From: Acidimicrobiaceae bacterium
GTDB taxonomy: Bacteria > Actinomycetota > Acidimicrobiia > Acidimicrobiales > MedAcidi-G1
Length of the DNA: 22,829 nt
Assembly: GCA_003541675.1 (NCBI GenBank)
Contig: DPMC01000018.1
Location: 6,652 to 29,480, forward strand
Direction of reading: 5' to 3'
Part shown: one piece after another, positions 1 through 8,740 of the stretch
How positions within the stretch are numbered: position 1 is the stretch's first letter
Layout of the letters: every line of letters starts with the position of its first letter
Translations under genes and position numbers: made by a program
The notes under the pieces: model-generated
Databases searched by the model: none
What the model saw: only the letters and a program-made list of their open reading frames with translations
Told to the model about the DNA's origin: nothing

Positions 1-1
1 G

Positions 2-1804
2 GCCGCCGACCGTGACGACCTTGTGTCCGTCGAGGGCACCTACGAGGTGGGCATGCAGGACCAGGCATTCCTCGGCCCTGAATCCGGCATGGCCGTTCCT
101 GACGACGACGGTGGCGTCGACCTGTACGTGGCCACCCAGTGGCTGCACGTCGATCGCGACCAGGTGGCGGCCTGCCTCGATCTGCCCCACGAGAAGGTTC
201 GCCTGACACTGGCTGGCGTAGGCGGGGCGTTCGGTGCCCGAGAGGACCTCAGCCTCCATGTGCACCTGTGCCTGCTGGCGCTACGCACCGGGCGACCGGT
301 GAAGATGTCCTACGGCCGCGAGGAGAGCTTCCACGGTCACGTGCATCGCCATCCAGCACGGATGTGGTACCGGCACCACGCCACGACCGACGGAGACCTC
401 GTGCGCGTCGAGGCCCACCTCTTGCTGGACGGTGGGGCCTACGCCTCGTCCAGCAGTGCGGTGATCGCCAACGCCACCTGCTTCGCCGCCGGCCCGTACA
501 TGGTCCCATCGGTCGAGATCGAGGGTGTGGTGGTCCGCACCGACAACCCACCGTGCGGGGCCATGCGGGGCTTCGGCGCCGTCCAGACCTGCTTCGCCCA
601 CGAGGCCCAGATGGATCGGCTGGCTGCCGCGCTGAACATGGATCCCGTGGCCCTCCGGCTGCGAAACGCACTGGAACCGGGGGACCGTCTGGCCACCGGC
701 CAGGTCATCGCCGGAACGCTCCCGGTGGCCGAGGTGATCCGGGCGTGTGCCGGCCACCCATCGGCCGCACTCGGTTCCGACGAGCCCATGGCTCGCCCCG
801 GTGGTGCCGGACGAACCGCGGATGCCCAACATGTGGTTCGCGGCGAGGCGGTGGCCGTGGGCTTCAAGAACCTGATGTTCTCAGAGGGCTTCGACGATTC
901 GAGTGCGGCGCGGTGCGTGCTCCACCACGGCGTGGCCACCATCACCTGTGCGTGCGCCGAGGTTGGTCAGGGATTCGTGACCCTGGCCCGTCAGATCGCC
1001 GGCGAGGTGTTGGGCGTGGACGAGGTCGTCCTAGCACCGGTCGAGACAACGTCCATCGGTTCGGCAGGCTCCACGTCGGCCAGCCGCCAGACCTGGATGT
1101 CCGGCGGGGCCGTGCAGATGGCCTGTGAGACGGTTCGCCGCGAGCTGTTGGCCGGGGTGTCCACCGCCCATGGCGTGTCGATCGACGACCTCGTGCTGGC
1201 CGATGGTCGGATCGTGTCGCTGACCGGAGACCTGGATCTCTCCCTTGAGGGGTTGACCGTCGAGCCGGTAGAGGCCGAGGTGGTCCACCGTCACGCCCCC
1301 ACGTCACCACTCGATGGCGACGGGCAGGGTGACGCCCACGTCTCGTTCGCCGTCTCGGCCCACCGGGCCATCGTCGATGTCGATCCCGACCTGGGGCTCG
1401 TGAAGGTCGTCGAGCTGACCACTGCCCAGGACGTTGGCCGTGTGCTGCATCCGCTGCAAGCCCTCGGCCAACTGGAGGGGGGAGCGGCCCAGGGCGTGGG
1501 CCTAGCCGTCATGGAGGAGGTCCAGGTCACCAACGGACACATACGCAACGCCTCGTTCACCGACTACCTGATCCCCACGGCGTTGGACATGCCGCCCCTC
1601 GAGGTGGCCGCTCTGATCGAACAACCCGAGCCCGGGGCCCCGTTCGGTGCCAAGGGAATCGGTGAGCCGCCGTCCATCTCATCGACCGCAGCGGTGGCCG
1701 CGGCCGTCCGCGACGCCACCGGCCTCGCCCTGCCACGAGTACCGATCCGGCCGCCCGACATCTGCCTAGGTGGCAACGCGTTGACCGCGGAGGTCATCGC
1801 ATGA
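2..1804 (+). CDS. Xanthine dehydrogenase-type molybdopterin-binding large subunit, 5' partial
   Basis: This is the molybdenum-cofactor subunit of a xanthine dehydrogenase-family hydroxylase, which hydroxylates purines or similar heterocycles using water. The frame is open to the window edge, so the start lies upstream; 600 codons are visible, and about 150 residues are probably missing relative to the usual ~750. Visible family signatures are GGAFGARED (Glu codon at 242), matching the substrate-binding Glu802 of bovine XDH; GAMRGFG (Arg codon at 566), matching Arg880; and GAKGIGEPP near the C terminus (Glu codon at 1664), matching catalytic Glu1261. Keeping both the Glu and the Arg favours a purine substrate over an aldehyde. 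The stop overlaps the next ATG (ATGA), so the genes are probably translationally coupled. No FAD subunit is visible; it may lie upstream. The family call is firm; the substrate is inferred. Confidence 0.92.
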   Translation, partial: AADRDDLVSVEGTYEVGMQDQAFLGPESGMAVPDDDGGVDLYVATQWLHVDRDQVAACLDLPHEKVRLTLAGVGGAFGAREDLSLHVHLCLLALRTGRPVKMSYGREESFHGHVHRHPARMWYRHHATTDGDLVRVEAHLLLDGGAYASSSSAVIANATCFAAGPYMVPSVEIEGVVVRTDNPPCGAMRGFGAVQTCFAHEAQMDRLAAALNMDPVALRLRNALEPGDRLATGQVIAGTLPVAEVIRACAGHPSAALGSDEPMARPGGAGRTADAQHVVRGEAVAVGFKNLMFSEGFDDSSAARCVLHHGVATITCACAEVGQGFVTLARQIAGEVLGVDEVVLAPVETTSIGSAGSTSASRQTWMSGGAVQMACETVRRELLAGVSTAHGVSIDDLVLADGRIVSLTGDLDLSLEGLTVEPVEAEVVHRHAPTSPLDGDGQGDAHVSFAVSAHRAIVDVDPDLGLVKVVELTTAQDVGRVLHPLQALGQLEGGAAQGVGLAVMEEVQVTNGHIRNASFTDYLIPTALDMPPLEVAALIEQPEPGAPFGAKGIGEPPSISSTAAVAAAVRDATGLALPRVPIRPPDICLGGNALTAEVIA

Positions 1805-3069
1805 CCAGGGACCGGAGCGCTGCACTACGTATCGACGGTGACCGCCTGATGCGACGCATCGAGGACCTGGCAGCCATCGGCCCCATCGATGGTGGCGGCT
1901 CGTGCCGTCTCGCCCTGACCGACGACGATCGGGCCGGCCGAGACCTGGTCGTCACGTGGATGCGTGACCTGGGTCTGGACATCTCAATCGATGGGATCGG
2001 CAACGTGGTCGGGGTGCGGGCCGGACGGATCGATGGGCCGCCGACCATGACGGGTAGCCACATTGACACCGTCCAAACCGGCGGTCGTTACGACGGGAAC
2101 CTCGGCGTGTTAGCCGGCCTGGAGGTCATCGAGACCCTTGAAACCAATGCCATCGAAACCGAGCATCCGGTGGCCGTGGGTTTCTTCACAGACGAGGAGG
2201 GCGCCCGGTTCCCGCCGGACATGCTGGGCAGCCTTGTCTACGTGGGCGGCATGGCCGTCGAGGAAGCACTCGACATCGAGGGCATCGACGGTGCCGTCGT
2301 GGGCGTGGAGCTGGATCGCATCGGCTACCGGGGCACCTCGCCGTGTCCCGGCCCATCACCCCGGGCCTTCGTAGAACTACACGTGGAACAGGGCCCGGTT
2401 CTCGAGGCCGAGGGTGTCACCATCGGAGCGGTGACCGGCGTTCAGGGCATCTCGTGGACCGAGCTGACCATCACCGGCCAGTCCAACCACGCCGGGACCA
2501 CCCCCATGGCACTGCGCCACGATCCGGCCTTCGTGGCCGCCAAGGTCACAGCCCACGTGCGTGAGCTGGCCACTCGCATGGGCGCCATGGGGGAGGGTCG
2601 ACAGGTGGCCACCGTGGGCCGGATCGAACTGAACCCCAACCTGATCAATGTGGTGGCCGCTTCGGCGTCCATGACCGTGGACCTTCGCAACACCGACGAG
2701 GCCCTCCTTCAGGAAGCCGAGTCCGACCTGGCCTGCTTCGTGGCCGAAGCCGCGGCGGCTGAAGGCGTGACCGTCGCCCAACGCACGCTGGCCCGCTTCG
2801 AACCGGTGGCCTTCGATAACCGGGTGGTCGACACGGTGGCCTCGGTGGCCACCGATCTGGGCCACTCGATCCGACGGATGCCGTCGGGTGCCGGCCATGA
2901 CGCCCAGATGCTGGCCCGCGTGTGCCCGACCGGCATGGTCTTCGTGCCCAGCCGCGACGGGATCAGCCACAATCCAGCCGAGCACACCGACCCGGCCGAC
3001 CTGGTGGCCGGGGCCGATGTCCTGCTCCAGACCATCCTCGCCCTCGACCAGGATCCACTAGACCGATGA
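1801..3069 (+). CDS. M20-family allantoate / N-carbamoyl-L-amino-acid amidohydrolase
   Basis: This is a metal-dependent amidohydrolase of the hydantoinase/carbamoylase branch of peptidase family M20 (AllC, HyuC, UraC-like). It hydrolyses ureido compounds to release CO2 and ammonia. The 422-residue length is normal. Likely metal ligands are His87 (GSHIDT), Asp98 (GRYDGN), Glu133 (TDEEGARF), His194 (ELHVEQGP) and His390 (ISHNPAEH). The dimerisation-domain motif SNHAGTTPM (His230) and the C-terminal GAGHDA signature are also present. The start is the ATG in the ATGA overlap with the upstream XDH gene, with GGAGG at 1789-1793 seven bases before it. In context it would act on a ureido product of purine or hydantoin ring opening. 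Sequence alone cannot separate allantoate, ureidoglycine, beta-ureidopropionate and N-carbamoyl-L-amino acids as substrates. Confidence 0.92.
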   Translation: MTRDRSAALRIDGDRLMRRIEDLAAIGPIDGGGSCRLALTDDDRAGRDLVVTWMRDLGLDISIDGIGNVVGVRAGRIDGPPTMTGSHIDTVQTGGRYDGNLGVLAGLEVIETLETNAIETEHPVAVGFFTDEEGARFPPDMLGSLVYVGGMAVEEALDIEGIDGAVVGVELDRIGYRGTSPCPGPSPRAFVELHVEQGPVLEAEGVTIGAVTGVQGISWTELTITGQSNHAGTTPMALRHDPAFVAAKVTAHVRELATRMGAMGEGRQVATVGRIELNPNLINVVAASASMTVDLRNTDEALLQEAESDLACFVAEAAAAEGVTVAQRTLARFEPVAFDNRVVDTVASVATDLGHSIRRMPSGAGHDAQMLARVCPTGMVFVPSRDGISHNPAEHTDPADLVAGADVLLQTILALDQDPLDR

Positions 3070-4049
3070 CGCGCTCCCTCACCATCGGGGCCGCCCAGGT
3101 CGGCCCCATCCAGTTGGCCGACACCCGAACGATGGTCGTCGAGCGACTCATCGGCCTGCTCCGCGAAGGAGCCGAGGCCGGGTGCGACCTGGTGGTGTTT
3201 CCTGAACTCACCCTGACGACCTTCTTTCCGCGGTGGTGGGTCGACGACCTGGCTGAAGCCGACCGGTTCTACGAGACCGAGATGCCCGGCCCCGAGACGC
3301 AACCCCTGTTCGATGAGGCCCGTCGCCTCGGCGTGGGCTTCCACCTCGGGTATGCCGAACTCACGCCCGACGGGCACCGCTACAACACGGCGATCCTCGT
3401 GGAACGAGACGGCACCGTCGTGGGTCGCTACCGCAAGGTCCACCTCCCCGGCCATGAGGACCATGAGCCTTGGCGGGCCTTCCAGCACCTGGAGCGCTAC
3501 TACTTCGAGGCCGGCGATGGATTCGACGTGCACGGTGCGTTCGGTGGGGTTGTTGGCATGGCCATCTGCAACGACCGGCGATGGCCTGAGACCTACCGGG
3601 TGCTGGGCCTCCAAGGCTGCGAGCTCGCCCTCATCGGCTACAACACGCCGATCCACTACGCCCCCGATCCCGACCAGGACCGTCTTCAGGGCTTCCACAA
3701 CGGGTTGGTGCTCCAGTCCGGCGCCTACCAGAACGGCATGTGGGTGGTCGGCGTGGCCAAGGCCGGGTGCGAAGAGGGCTGCGACCTGTTGGGCGAGAGC
3801 GCCATCATCGCCCCGTCGGGCGAGGTCCGGGCAGCAGCGACAACGGTGGGCGATGAGTTGGTGGTGGCCACCGCCGACCTGGACCTGTGCGCCAAGTTCA
3901 CCGAAACACTCTTCGACTTCGACCGGTACCGCCGCCCCGAGGTCTACGGCCGCATCACCACCCAGCGGGGGCCCGAGGTACCTGCTCACGTGCAGGGCGC
4001 CCTGAACGATCAGGCCGACCGGAAACGAGATGAGGGGGACCGGTCGTGA
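3066..4049 (+). CDS. N-carbamoyl-D-amino-acid hydrolase (nitrilase superfamily)
   Basis: This is a carbon-nitrogen hydrolase that splits N-carbamoyl-D-amino acids into the D-amino acid, CO2 and ammonia. The 327 residues carry the Glu-Lys-Cys triad as Glu47 (VFPELTLTTFF), Lys124 (RYRKVHLPGH) and Cys168 (AICNDRRWPE). The flanking stretches FYETEMPGP, GYNTPIHY and YQNGMWVVG closely follow the Agrobacterium D-carbamoylase as I remember it (about 304 residues, triad Glu47/Lys127/Cys172). The ATG at 3066 overlaps the upstream stop (ATGA). The frame extends 48 codons further upstream, but that stretch overlaps the M20 gene and has no family resemblance, so I reject it. The enzyme sits directly after an L-type carbamoylase homologue. 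The D-specificity is a family inference; the substrate could be another carbamoyl compound such as N-carbamoylputrescine or beta-ureidopropionate. Confidence 0.9.
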   Translation: MTRSLTIGAAQVGPIQLADTRTMVVERLIGLLREGAEAGCDLVVFPELTLTTFFPRWWVDDLAEADRFYETEMPGPETQPLFDEARRLGVGFHLGYAELTPDGHRYNTAILVERDGTVVGRYRKVHLPGHEDHEPWRAFQHLERYYFEAGDGFDVHGAFGGVVGMAICNDRRWPETYRVLGLQGCELALIGYNTPIHYAPDPDQDRLQGFHNGLVLQSGAYQNGMWVVGVAKAGCEEGCDLLGESAIIAPSGEVRAAATTVGDELVVATADLDLCAKFTETLFDFDRYRRPEVYGRITTQRGPEVPAHVQGALNDQADRKRDEGDRS

Positions 4050-6676
4050 CGACCTTCGACCTGAACGGCACGACGGTGGAAGCCTCGGTCGACCACCCCC
4101 ATCTGCTGGCCGCGCTACGCGACGAACTGGGGGTGACCTCACCCAAGGACGGTTGCTCACCCTCCGGTCAGTGCGGTTGTTGCACGGTTCTGGTGGACGG
4201 CAAGGCGCGGGTGTCGTGCCAGACGTCCATGGACAAGGCCGACGGTGCGTCGATCACCACGCTGGAGGGTCTCGACGAGGACGAGCGGCAGCGGTACGCC
4301 ATGACGTTCGCCGCCCACGGCGCTCTGCAGTGCGGCTTTTGCACCCCGGGCATCGTCATGCGGACCAAGGCGCTACTGGATAAGGCATCCAGTAAGGGAA
4401 AGGCATTGGAACGCGACGACGCGGCCCGGCACCTGGGCGCCCACCTATGTCGCTGCACCGGCTACGTGAAGATTCTCGACGCCGTGGAGTCCCTGGCCGC
4501 CGGCGAGGTGCCGGTACCCCTGCCCCGCGGAGGCGTGGGATCCAGCGGCATCAAGTTGGAGGCCTGCGAACTCTCCCTCGGCGATCGACCCTACGTCGAC
4601 GACCTCTTCCCCGAGGGTCTGCTACACGCGGCACTGCGGTTGGCCGACCATGCCCGGGCCGACATCGTACGCATCGACACCTCGGCCGCTGAGGCGATCG
4701 ACGGCGTCCATCGGGTGCTCACGGCGGACGACATCCCCGGAGCCCGTCGGGTCGGCATCATCCACACCGACTGGCCGGTGATGATCCCCGAGGGGGGGCG
4801 CACCTCGTACCTCGGCGACGTGCTGGCCGTGGTGGTGGCCGACGACCGTGAGACAGCTCGCCGGGCCGCCGAGATGGTGACCGTCGAGCAGGTGCCGCTG
4901 ACCGTGTACAGCGACCCGGTGGTGGCGGTGGCCGCCGACGAGGACGCCGTCTGGGAACTGGACGGCAACGTGCTCTCGGTCTCGACCTATGCCCGCGGTG
5001 ACGTAGAGGCCGCGCTGGCCGGGTCCGTCCACGTGGTCGAGGAGGTCTTCCAAACCCAACGCATCGAACACGCCTTCGTGGAGCCCGAGTCGACCCTCGC
5101 CGTGCCCACGGTCCTTCCCGGCGACGACCCGTCCGGGGAGGGGAGCGAGGACCAGCCCGGCTTGTACGTGTACTCCGGTGGCCAGGGCGTGTGGGACGAC
5201 CGCAACCAGATCGCCTCGGTCCTCGATGTCGACACATCGAGGATCACCGTGGAACTGGTGTCCAATGGCGGGGCGTTCGGCGGTAAGGAGGACATGTCCA
5301 ACCAGGCCCACGCGGCGCTCGCCGCCTGGGTCACCGGGCGTCCCGTCAAGTGCACGCTGTCGCGTGAGGAGTCGCTCCTCATGCATCCCAAGCGCCACCC
5401 GATCCGCATGGCCTACCGGGCGGGCTGTGATGCTGACGGCAGGTTGACCGGCTTGTGGGTACGGATGATCGGTGACTCTGGCCCCTATGCGTCGGTCGGC
5501 ATGAAGGTTCTGGAGCGAGCCGCCGGACACGCCAGTGGCCCCTACGTGTTGCCCACCATCGACGTGGAGGCCACCGCGGTGCGAACCAACGGCCCGGTCT
5601 GTGGCGCCTTCAGGGGCTTCGGGGCCAACCAGGCCCAGTTCGCCATGGAGGGCGTGCTAGATCGCCTCGCCGAGAAGGCCGGTATCTCCGGCTGGGAGAT
5701 CCGCAGCCGCAACGTCATTTCCCCGGGAGTGGTGTGGGGGCCGGGTCAGATCATGGACGACGGCTGCCTAGGGGCCCGGGCGTGCCTGGACGAAGTGAAG
5801 GACGCCTACGACGACGCGGTGGCCGATGGCCGACCGGTCGGTCTCGGCCTGGGCCTCAAGAACTCGGGCCTAGGCAATGGCTTCAAGGAAGTCGCGCGGG
5901 CCGTTGTGCACTTCCGCGACGACGGCCGGGTCGAGGTGCGGCACTGCTGGACCGAGATGGGCCAGGGCGTCGACACCGTAGCCATGCAGGTGGCCGTCGA
6001 GGAGCTCGGTATCGATCCGGAATGCATCGACGTGATTGTCGACACCACCCGGGAGCTGGGTGCCGGACAGACCACGGGCAGCCGGGGCACCTTGATGGGC
6101 GCCGGATCGGTGGCCGACGCCTGTCGCAATGCCAAGGCCGACGGCTGTCGGATCGGCGTCGACTATGAGGGGGAGTACCGGGTCGACTGGACTAACTCGC
6201 TCAACGACGGTGTCGAGAATCCGATCATCCACTCCACGTTCGGCTACGCCGCCCAACTGGTCGTGCTCGACCCGGAGACGGGCGATGTCGACCGGGTGGT
6301 GGCTGCCCACGACGTGGGCCGGGCCGTCAACCCGATGCTGTGCGAAGGCCAGGTGGAGGGCGCGGTGCACATGGGTCTCGGGTATGCCCTCACCGAGGGG
6401 TTCCCGGCCGACGACGAGGCCCGCCCACGCAACGAGACCCTGCGCAGTCTCGGGATCATCCGCCCCAAGGACATGCCTGACGTCGACGTGCGCCTCGTCG
6501 AGTCACCCCAGCCCGACGCCCCCTACGGGATTAAAGGCGTGGGCGAGATCGGTCTCGTCCCGACCGCCGGGGCGGTCGCCGCGGCCCTCCACGCCCACGA
6601 CGGGATGTGGCGCCACTCGTTACCCATGGCGGCACCGGACCAGCAGGAGCACTGGGCCGACTGGGACGGACGCTGA
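4046..6676 (+). CDS. Fused [2Fe-2S]-molybdopterin xanthine dehydrogenase (no FAD domain)
   Basis: This is a single-chain molybdenum hydroxylase of 876 residues. A plant-type ferredoxin domain covers about residues 1-75, with ligands Cys37, Cys43, Cys46 and Cys58. The helical second [2Fe-2S] domain has Cys96, Cys99, Cys135 and Cys137 (QCGFC, CRCTGY). The Mo domains run from about residue 170 to the end. Gln380, Glu415 (GGAFGGKED), Arg523 (GAFRGFGANQ) and Glu834 (GIKGVGEIG) match the XDH pocket residues. The FAD domain is absent, as in the XdhD/selenium-dependent XDH group and the Desulfovibrio aldehyde oxidoreductase. The first cluster has C-x5-C spacing instead of the usual C-x4-C. Translation starts at a GTG overlapping the upstream stop (GTGA), with a GAGGGGG-type ribosome site just before it. 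Electrons must leave through an unidentified partner. The purine substrate is inferred from the pocket and the neighbours. Confidence 0.92.
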   Translation: MTTFDLNGTTVEASVDHPHLLAALRDELGVTSPKDGCSPSGQCGCCTVLVDGKARVSCQTSMDKADGASITTLEGLDEDERQRYAMTFAAHGALQCGFCTPGIVMRTKALLDKASSKGKALERDDAARHLGAHLCRCTGYVKILDAVESLAAGEVPVPLPRGGVGSSGIKLEACELSLGDRPYVDDLFPEGLLHAALRLADHARADIVRIDTSAAEAIDGVHRVLTADDIPGARRVGIIHTDWPVMIPEGGRTSYLGDVLAVVVADDRETARRAAEMVTVEQVPLTVYSDPVVAVAADEDAVWELDGNVLSVSTYARGDVEAALAGSVHVVEEVFQTQRIEHAFVEPESTLAVPTVLPGDDPSGEGSEDQPGLYVYSGGQGVWDDRNQIASVLDVDTSRITVELVSNGGAFGGKEDMSNQAHAALAAWVTGRPVKCTLSREESLLMHPKRHPIRMAYRAGCDADGRLTGLWVRMIGDSGPYASVGMKVLERAAGHASGPYVLPTIDVEATAVRTNGPVCGAFRGFGANQAQFAMEGVLDRLAEKAGISGWEIRSRNVISPGVVWGPGQIMDDGCLGARACLDEVKDAYDDAVADGRPVGLGLGLKNSGLGNGFKEVARAVVHFRDDGRVEVRHCWTEMGQGVDTVAMQVAVEELGIDPECIDVIVDTTRELGAGQTTGSRGTLMGAGSVADACRNAKADGCRIGVDYEGEYRVDWTNSLNDGVENPIIHSTFGYAAQLVVLDPETGDVDRVVAAHDVGRAVNPMLCEGQVEGAVHMGLGYALTEGFPADDEARPRNETLRSLGIIRPKDMPDVDVRLVESPQPDAPYGIKGVGEIGLVPTAGAVAAALHAHDGMWRHSLPMAAPDQQEHWADWDGR

Positions 6677-6681
6677 GTCCC

Positions 6682-7725
6682 GTGGATGCCGCAGACGGAG
6701 CGACGAGCCCGGGCCTGGTCTGCGCGCACCACCACCTGTACTCGTCGCTCGCTCGGGGCATGCCCGCCCCACCCCGCACGCCGGCCGGCTTCACCGACAT
6801 CCTGGAGTTGGTCTGGTGGCGACTCGACCGGGCACTGGACCTGGAATCGATCCGCTGGTCGGCCATGCTCGGTGCGGTGGAGGCCCTGGAGCGTGGTTGC
6901 ACGGCGATCATCGACCACCACGAATCGCCCGAGGCCATCGACGGGTCACTCGACGTCATTGCCGAGGCGTGTGCCGAGGTGGGCGTCCGGGTCTCGTGCA
7001 CCTACGGGATCACCGACCGTCACGGCGCCGACGGAGCCCGTCGAGGCCTGGCTGAGAACGAGCGGTACCTGCGAGCCGGTGGTCGGGGCATGGTGGGCAT
7101 CCACGCCGCCTTCACCTGCAGCGACGCCAGCCTCGAGGCGGCTGCCGGCCTTGCCGCCGACCTGGGGGTCGGCGTCCACGTGCATGTGGCCGAGGGGACC
7201 GCCGACGTCGGAGCGGCCGACCGCCTGCGGCCGCTGGCCACCGACGACTGGCTACTAGTCCACGGTGTGCATCTCGACGACGACCATGGCCTGGCCGGGA
7301 CCTTCGTGCACAACCCCCGGTCGAACATGAACAACTCGGTGGGTTACGCCCGCCCGACCCGGTTCGCCAACCCGGTAGCACTCGGTACCGACGGCATAGG
7401 GGCCGACATGCTCGACGAGTTCCGGGTGGCCTACGTGCGCCACCGCGAGGACGACGTCACCGCCTCGCCCGAGACCGCCTGGGGGTGGTTGACCACCGGC
7501 TGGGATCTGTTCCCCGAGGCCCGCAACGACCGGGTGACCTGGGATTACCCGCACATGGACCCCTGGCGGTTGGCCTTCACCACGGGGGTCGGTCCCCGCA
7601 CCGTGGAGGTCGACGGCGCGGTCGTGCTGGCTGATGGTCGACCCACCCGGGTCGACGCCGACGAGGTTCGGGCTCGGGCTGCCGAACAGGCGGTACGCCT
7701 ACACCGTCGACTCGAAGAGATCTGA
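6682..7725 (+). CDS. Compact SsnA-like aminohydrolase (amidohydrolase superfamily)
   Basis: This is a metal-dependent hydrolase of the cytosine/guanine deaminase group, closest to SsnA as I remember it. Shared blocks include [38 protein letters not shown] and ALGTDGIG. Likely metal or catalytic residues are His16 and His18, His168, His194/197 and Asp237. The protein is 347 residues against about 440 for E. coli SsnA. It lacks roughly the first 55 residues (the first strands of the beta-sandwich) and part of the region before the C terminus. The GTG at 6682 is six bases past the XDH stop, with a weak GGGACGG site. A GTG at 6607 is in frame, but it would overlap the XDH gene by 70 bases and adds nothing family-like. 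In E. coli ssnA lies near xdhD, as it does next to a fused XDH here. The biochemical role of SsnA is not firmly known; deamination of an oxidised purine is plausible. Confidence 0.82.
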   Translation: MDAADGATSPGLVCAHHHLYSSLARGMPAPPRTPAGFTDILELVWWRLDRALDLESIRWSAMLGAVEALERGCTAIIDHHESPEAIDGSLDVIAEACAEVGVRVSCTYGITDRHGADGARRGLAENERYLRAGGRGMVGIHAAFTCSDASLEAAAGLAADLGVGVHVHVAEGTADVGAADRLRPLATDDWLLVHGVHLDDDHGLAGTFVHNPRSNMNNSVGYARPTRFANPVALGTDGIGADMLDEFRVAYVRHREDDVTASPETAWGWLTTGWDLFPEARNDRVTWDYPHMDPWRLAFTTGVGPRTVEVDGAVVLADGRPTRVDADEVRARAAEQAVRLHRRLEEI

Positions 7726-7738
7726 GAGAGGAAGCAAC

Positions 7739-8740
7739 ATGACCCGACTGGCTATCTACCTGCAGGATGCACACCCCATTACGGAGGCGATGCAGTACGT
7801 CACGTACGCCGAGCAACGCGGCTTCGAAGCCGTGTGGCAGGCCGACTCGAGACTGGTCCGTGATGCCGTGGTCCCCATGGCGGCCTTTGCCACCTGCACC
7901 GAGACCATCAAGATCGGTTCGGGGGTGGTCGACTGCTGGACTCGTAACCCGGCCCGCCTGGCGTCGACCTTTTCGACGTTGGACGACCTGGCCCCTGGTC
8001 GGATGATTCTGGGCATCGGTGCGTGGTGGGAACCACTGGCTAGCAAGGTCGGCGTACAGCGTCGGAGACCGTTGACCGCCATCCGGGAGACCGTCGAGGC
8101 GTGCCGGCTTCTGCTGGCCGACGAGACAGTCACCTACGACGGCGAGTTCGTGCACCTTGACGGCGTGGAGTTGGACTACGTGTACCAACAGCGTCGCCCG
8201 AAGGACGTGCCGATCTACATCGGTGCTACGGGTGACAAGATGCTCGAACTGACCGGCGAGATCGCCGACGGTGTCGTGCTCAACTATCTGGTGTCGCCCG
8301 AGTACAACCGGAAGGCCATGGATCGCCTGGCAGACGGGGCCGCCCGGGTGGGCCGCTCGGTCGACGACCTGGACCGCCCCCAGTTGGTGGTGTGCTCGGT
8401 GGCCGAGACCAGGGCCGAGGCCCTCGACGGTGCCCGCCTCATGGTCACCCAGTACCTAGGTCAGCAGCCCCACATCATGAAGGCCTCCGGTGTGCCCGAA
8501 TCGCTACTCGAGGAGATCGGTCGGGTCCTGACCTGGCCGGCCACCCACGAGCAGGTGAAGGCCGCTTCAAAGCTGGTGCCCGACGACGTGGTGCAGATGA
8601 TCTGCGCGGCAGGCACGCCCGACGAGGTCCGAGAAAAGGTGGGCCAGTACATGGCCGACGGTTGCACCTGCCCCATCCTCTATCCACTGGGCCCCGACGT
8701 CCGGATGATGATCGACACCTTCGCCGACTGGACCCCATGA
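7739..8740 (+). CDS. LLM-class (F420- or flavin-dependent) oxidoreductase
   Basis: This is a luciferase-like TIM-barrel oxidoreductase of 333 residues. Visible family features are the N-terminal [20 protein letters not shown] and ADSRL segments, [12 protein letters not shown], the [15 protein letters not shown] motif, and [14 protein letters not shown] with [12 protein letters not shown]. These resemble the Mer-like (methylenetetrahydromethanopterin reductase) and F420-dependent branch common in Actinomycetota. The frame is open 35 codons further upstream, but the ATG at 7739 has a clear GAGAGGAAG ribosome site and matches the family N terminus. A 13-base gap separates it from the SsnA-like gene, and its stop overlaps the next ATG (ATGA). 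In this context it may be a ring-oxidising or ring-opening monooxygenase, by analogy with RutA in uracil breakdown, or an F420-linked reductase. Sequence alone does not decide. Confidence 0.85.
   Translation: MTRLAIYLQDAHPITEAMQYVTYAEQRGFEAVWQADSRLVRDAVVPMAAFATCTETIKIGSGVVDCWTRNPARLASTFSTLDDLAPGRMILGIGAWWEPLASKVGVQRRRPLTAIRETVEACRLLLADETVTYDGEFVHLDGVELDYVYQQRRPKDVPIYIGATGDKMLELTGEIADGVVLNYLVSPEYNRKAMDRLADGAARVGRSVDDLDRPQLVVCSVAETRAEALDGARLMVTQYLGQQPHIMKASGVPESLLEEIGRVLTWPATHEQVKAASKLVPDDVVQMICAAGTPDEVREKVGQYMADGCTCPILYPLGPDVRMMIDTFADWTP

Noticed and set aside
2709..4160. A 483-codon open frame on the - strand
   Set aside because: It runs antisense to the M20 and D-carbamoylase genes, both with full catalytic motifs. 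It has no recognisable motif and results from high third-position G+C.
4622..5530. A 302-codon - strand frame inside the fused XDH gene
   Set aside because: It overlaps the Mo domain with conserved pocket residues on the + strand; this is a GC-driven shadow.
6607..6681. Longer N terminus for the SsnA-like protein from a GTG at 6607
   Set aside because: It would overlap the XDH gene by 70 bases, lacks a spaced ribosome site and does not supply the missing beta-sandwich strands.
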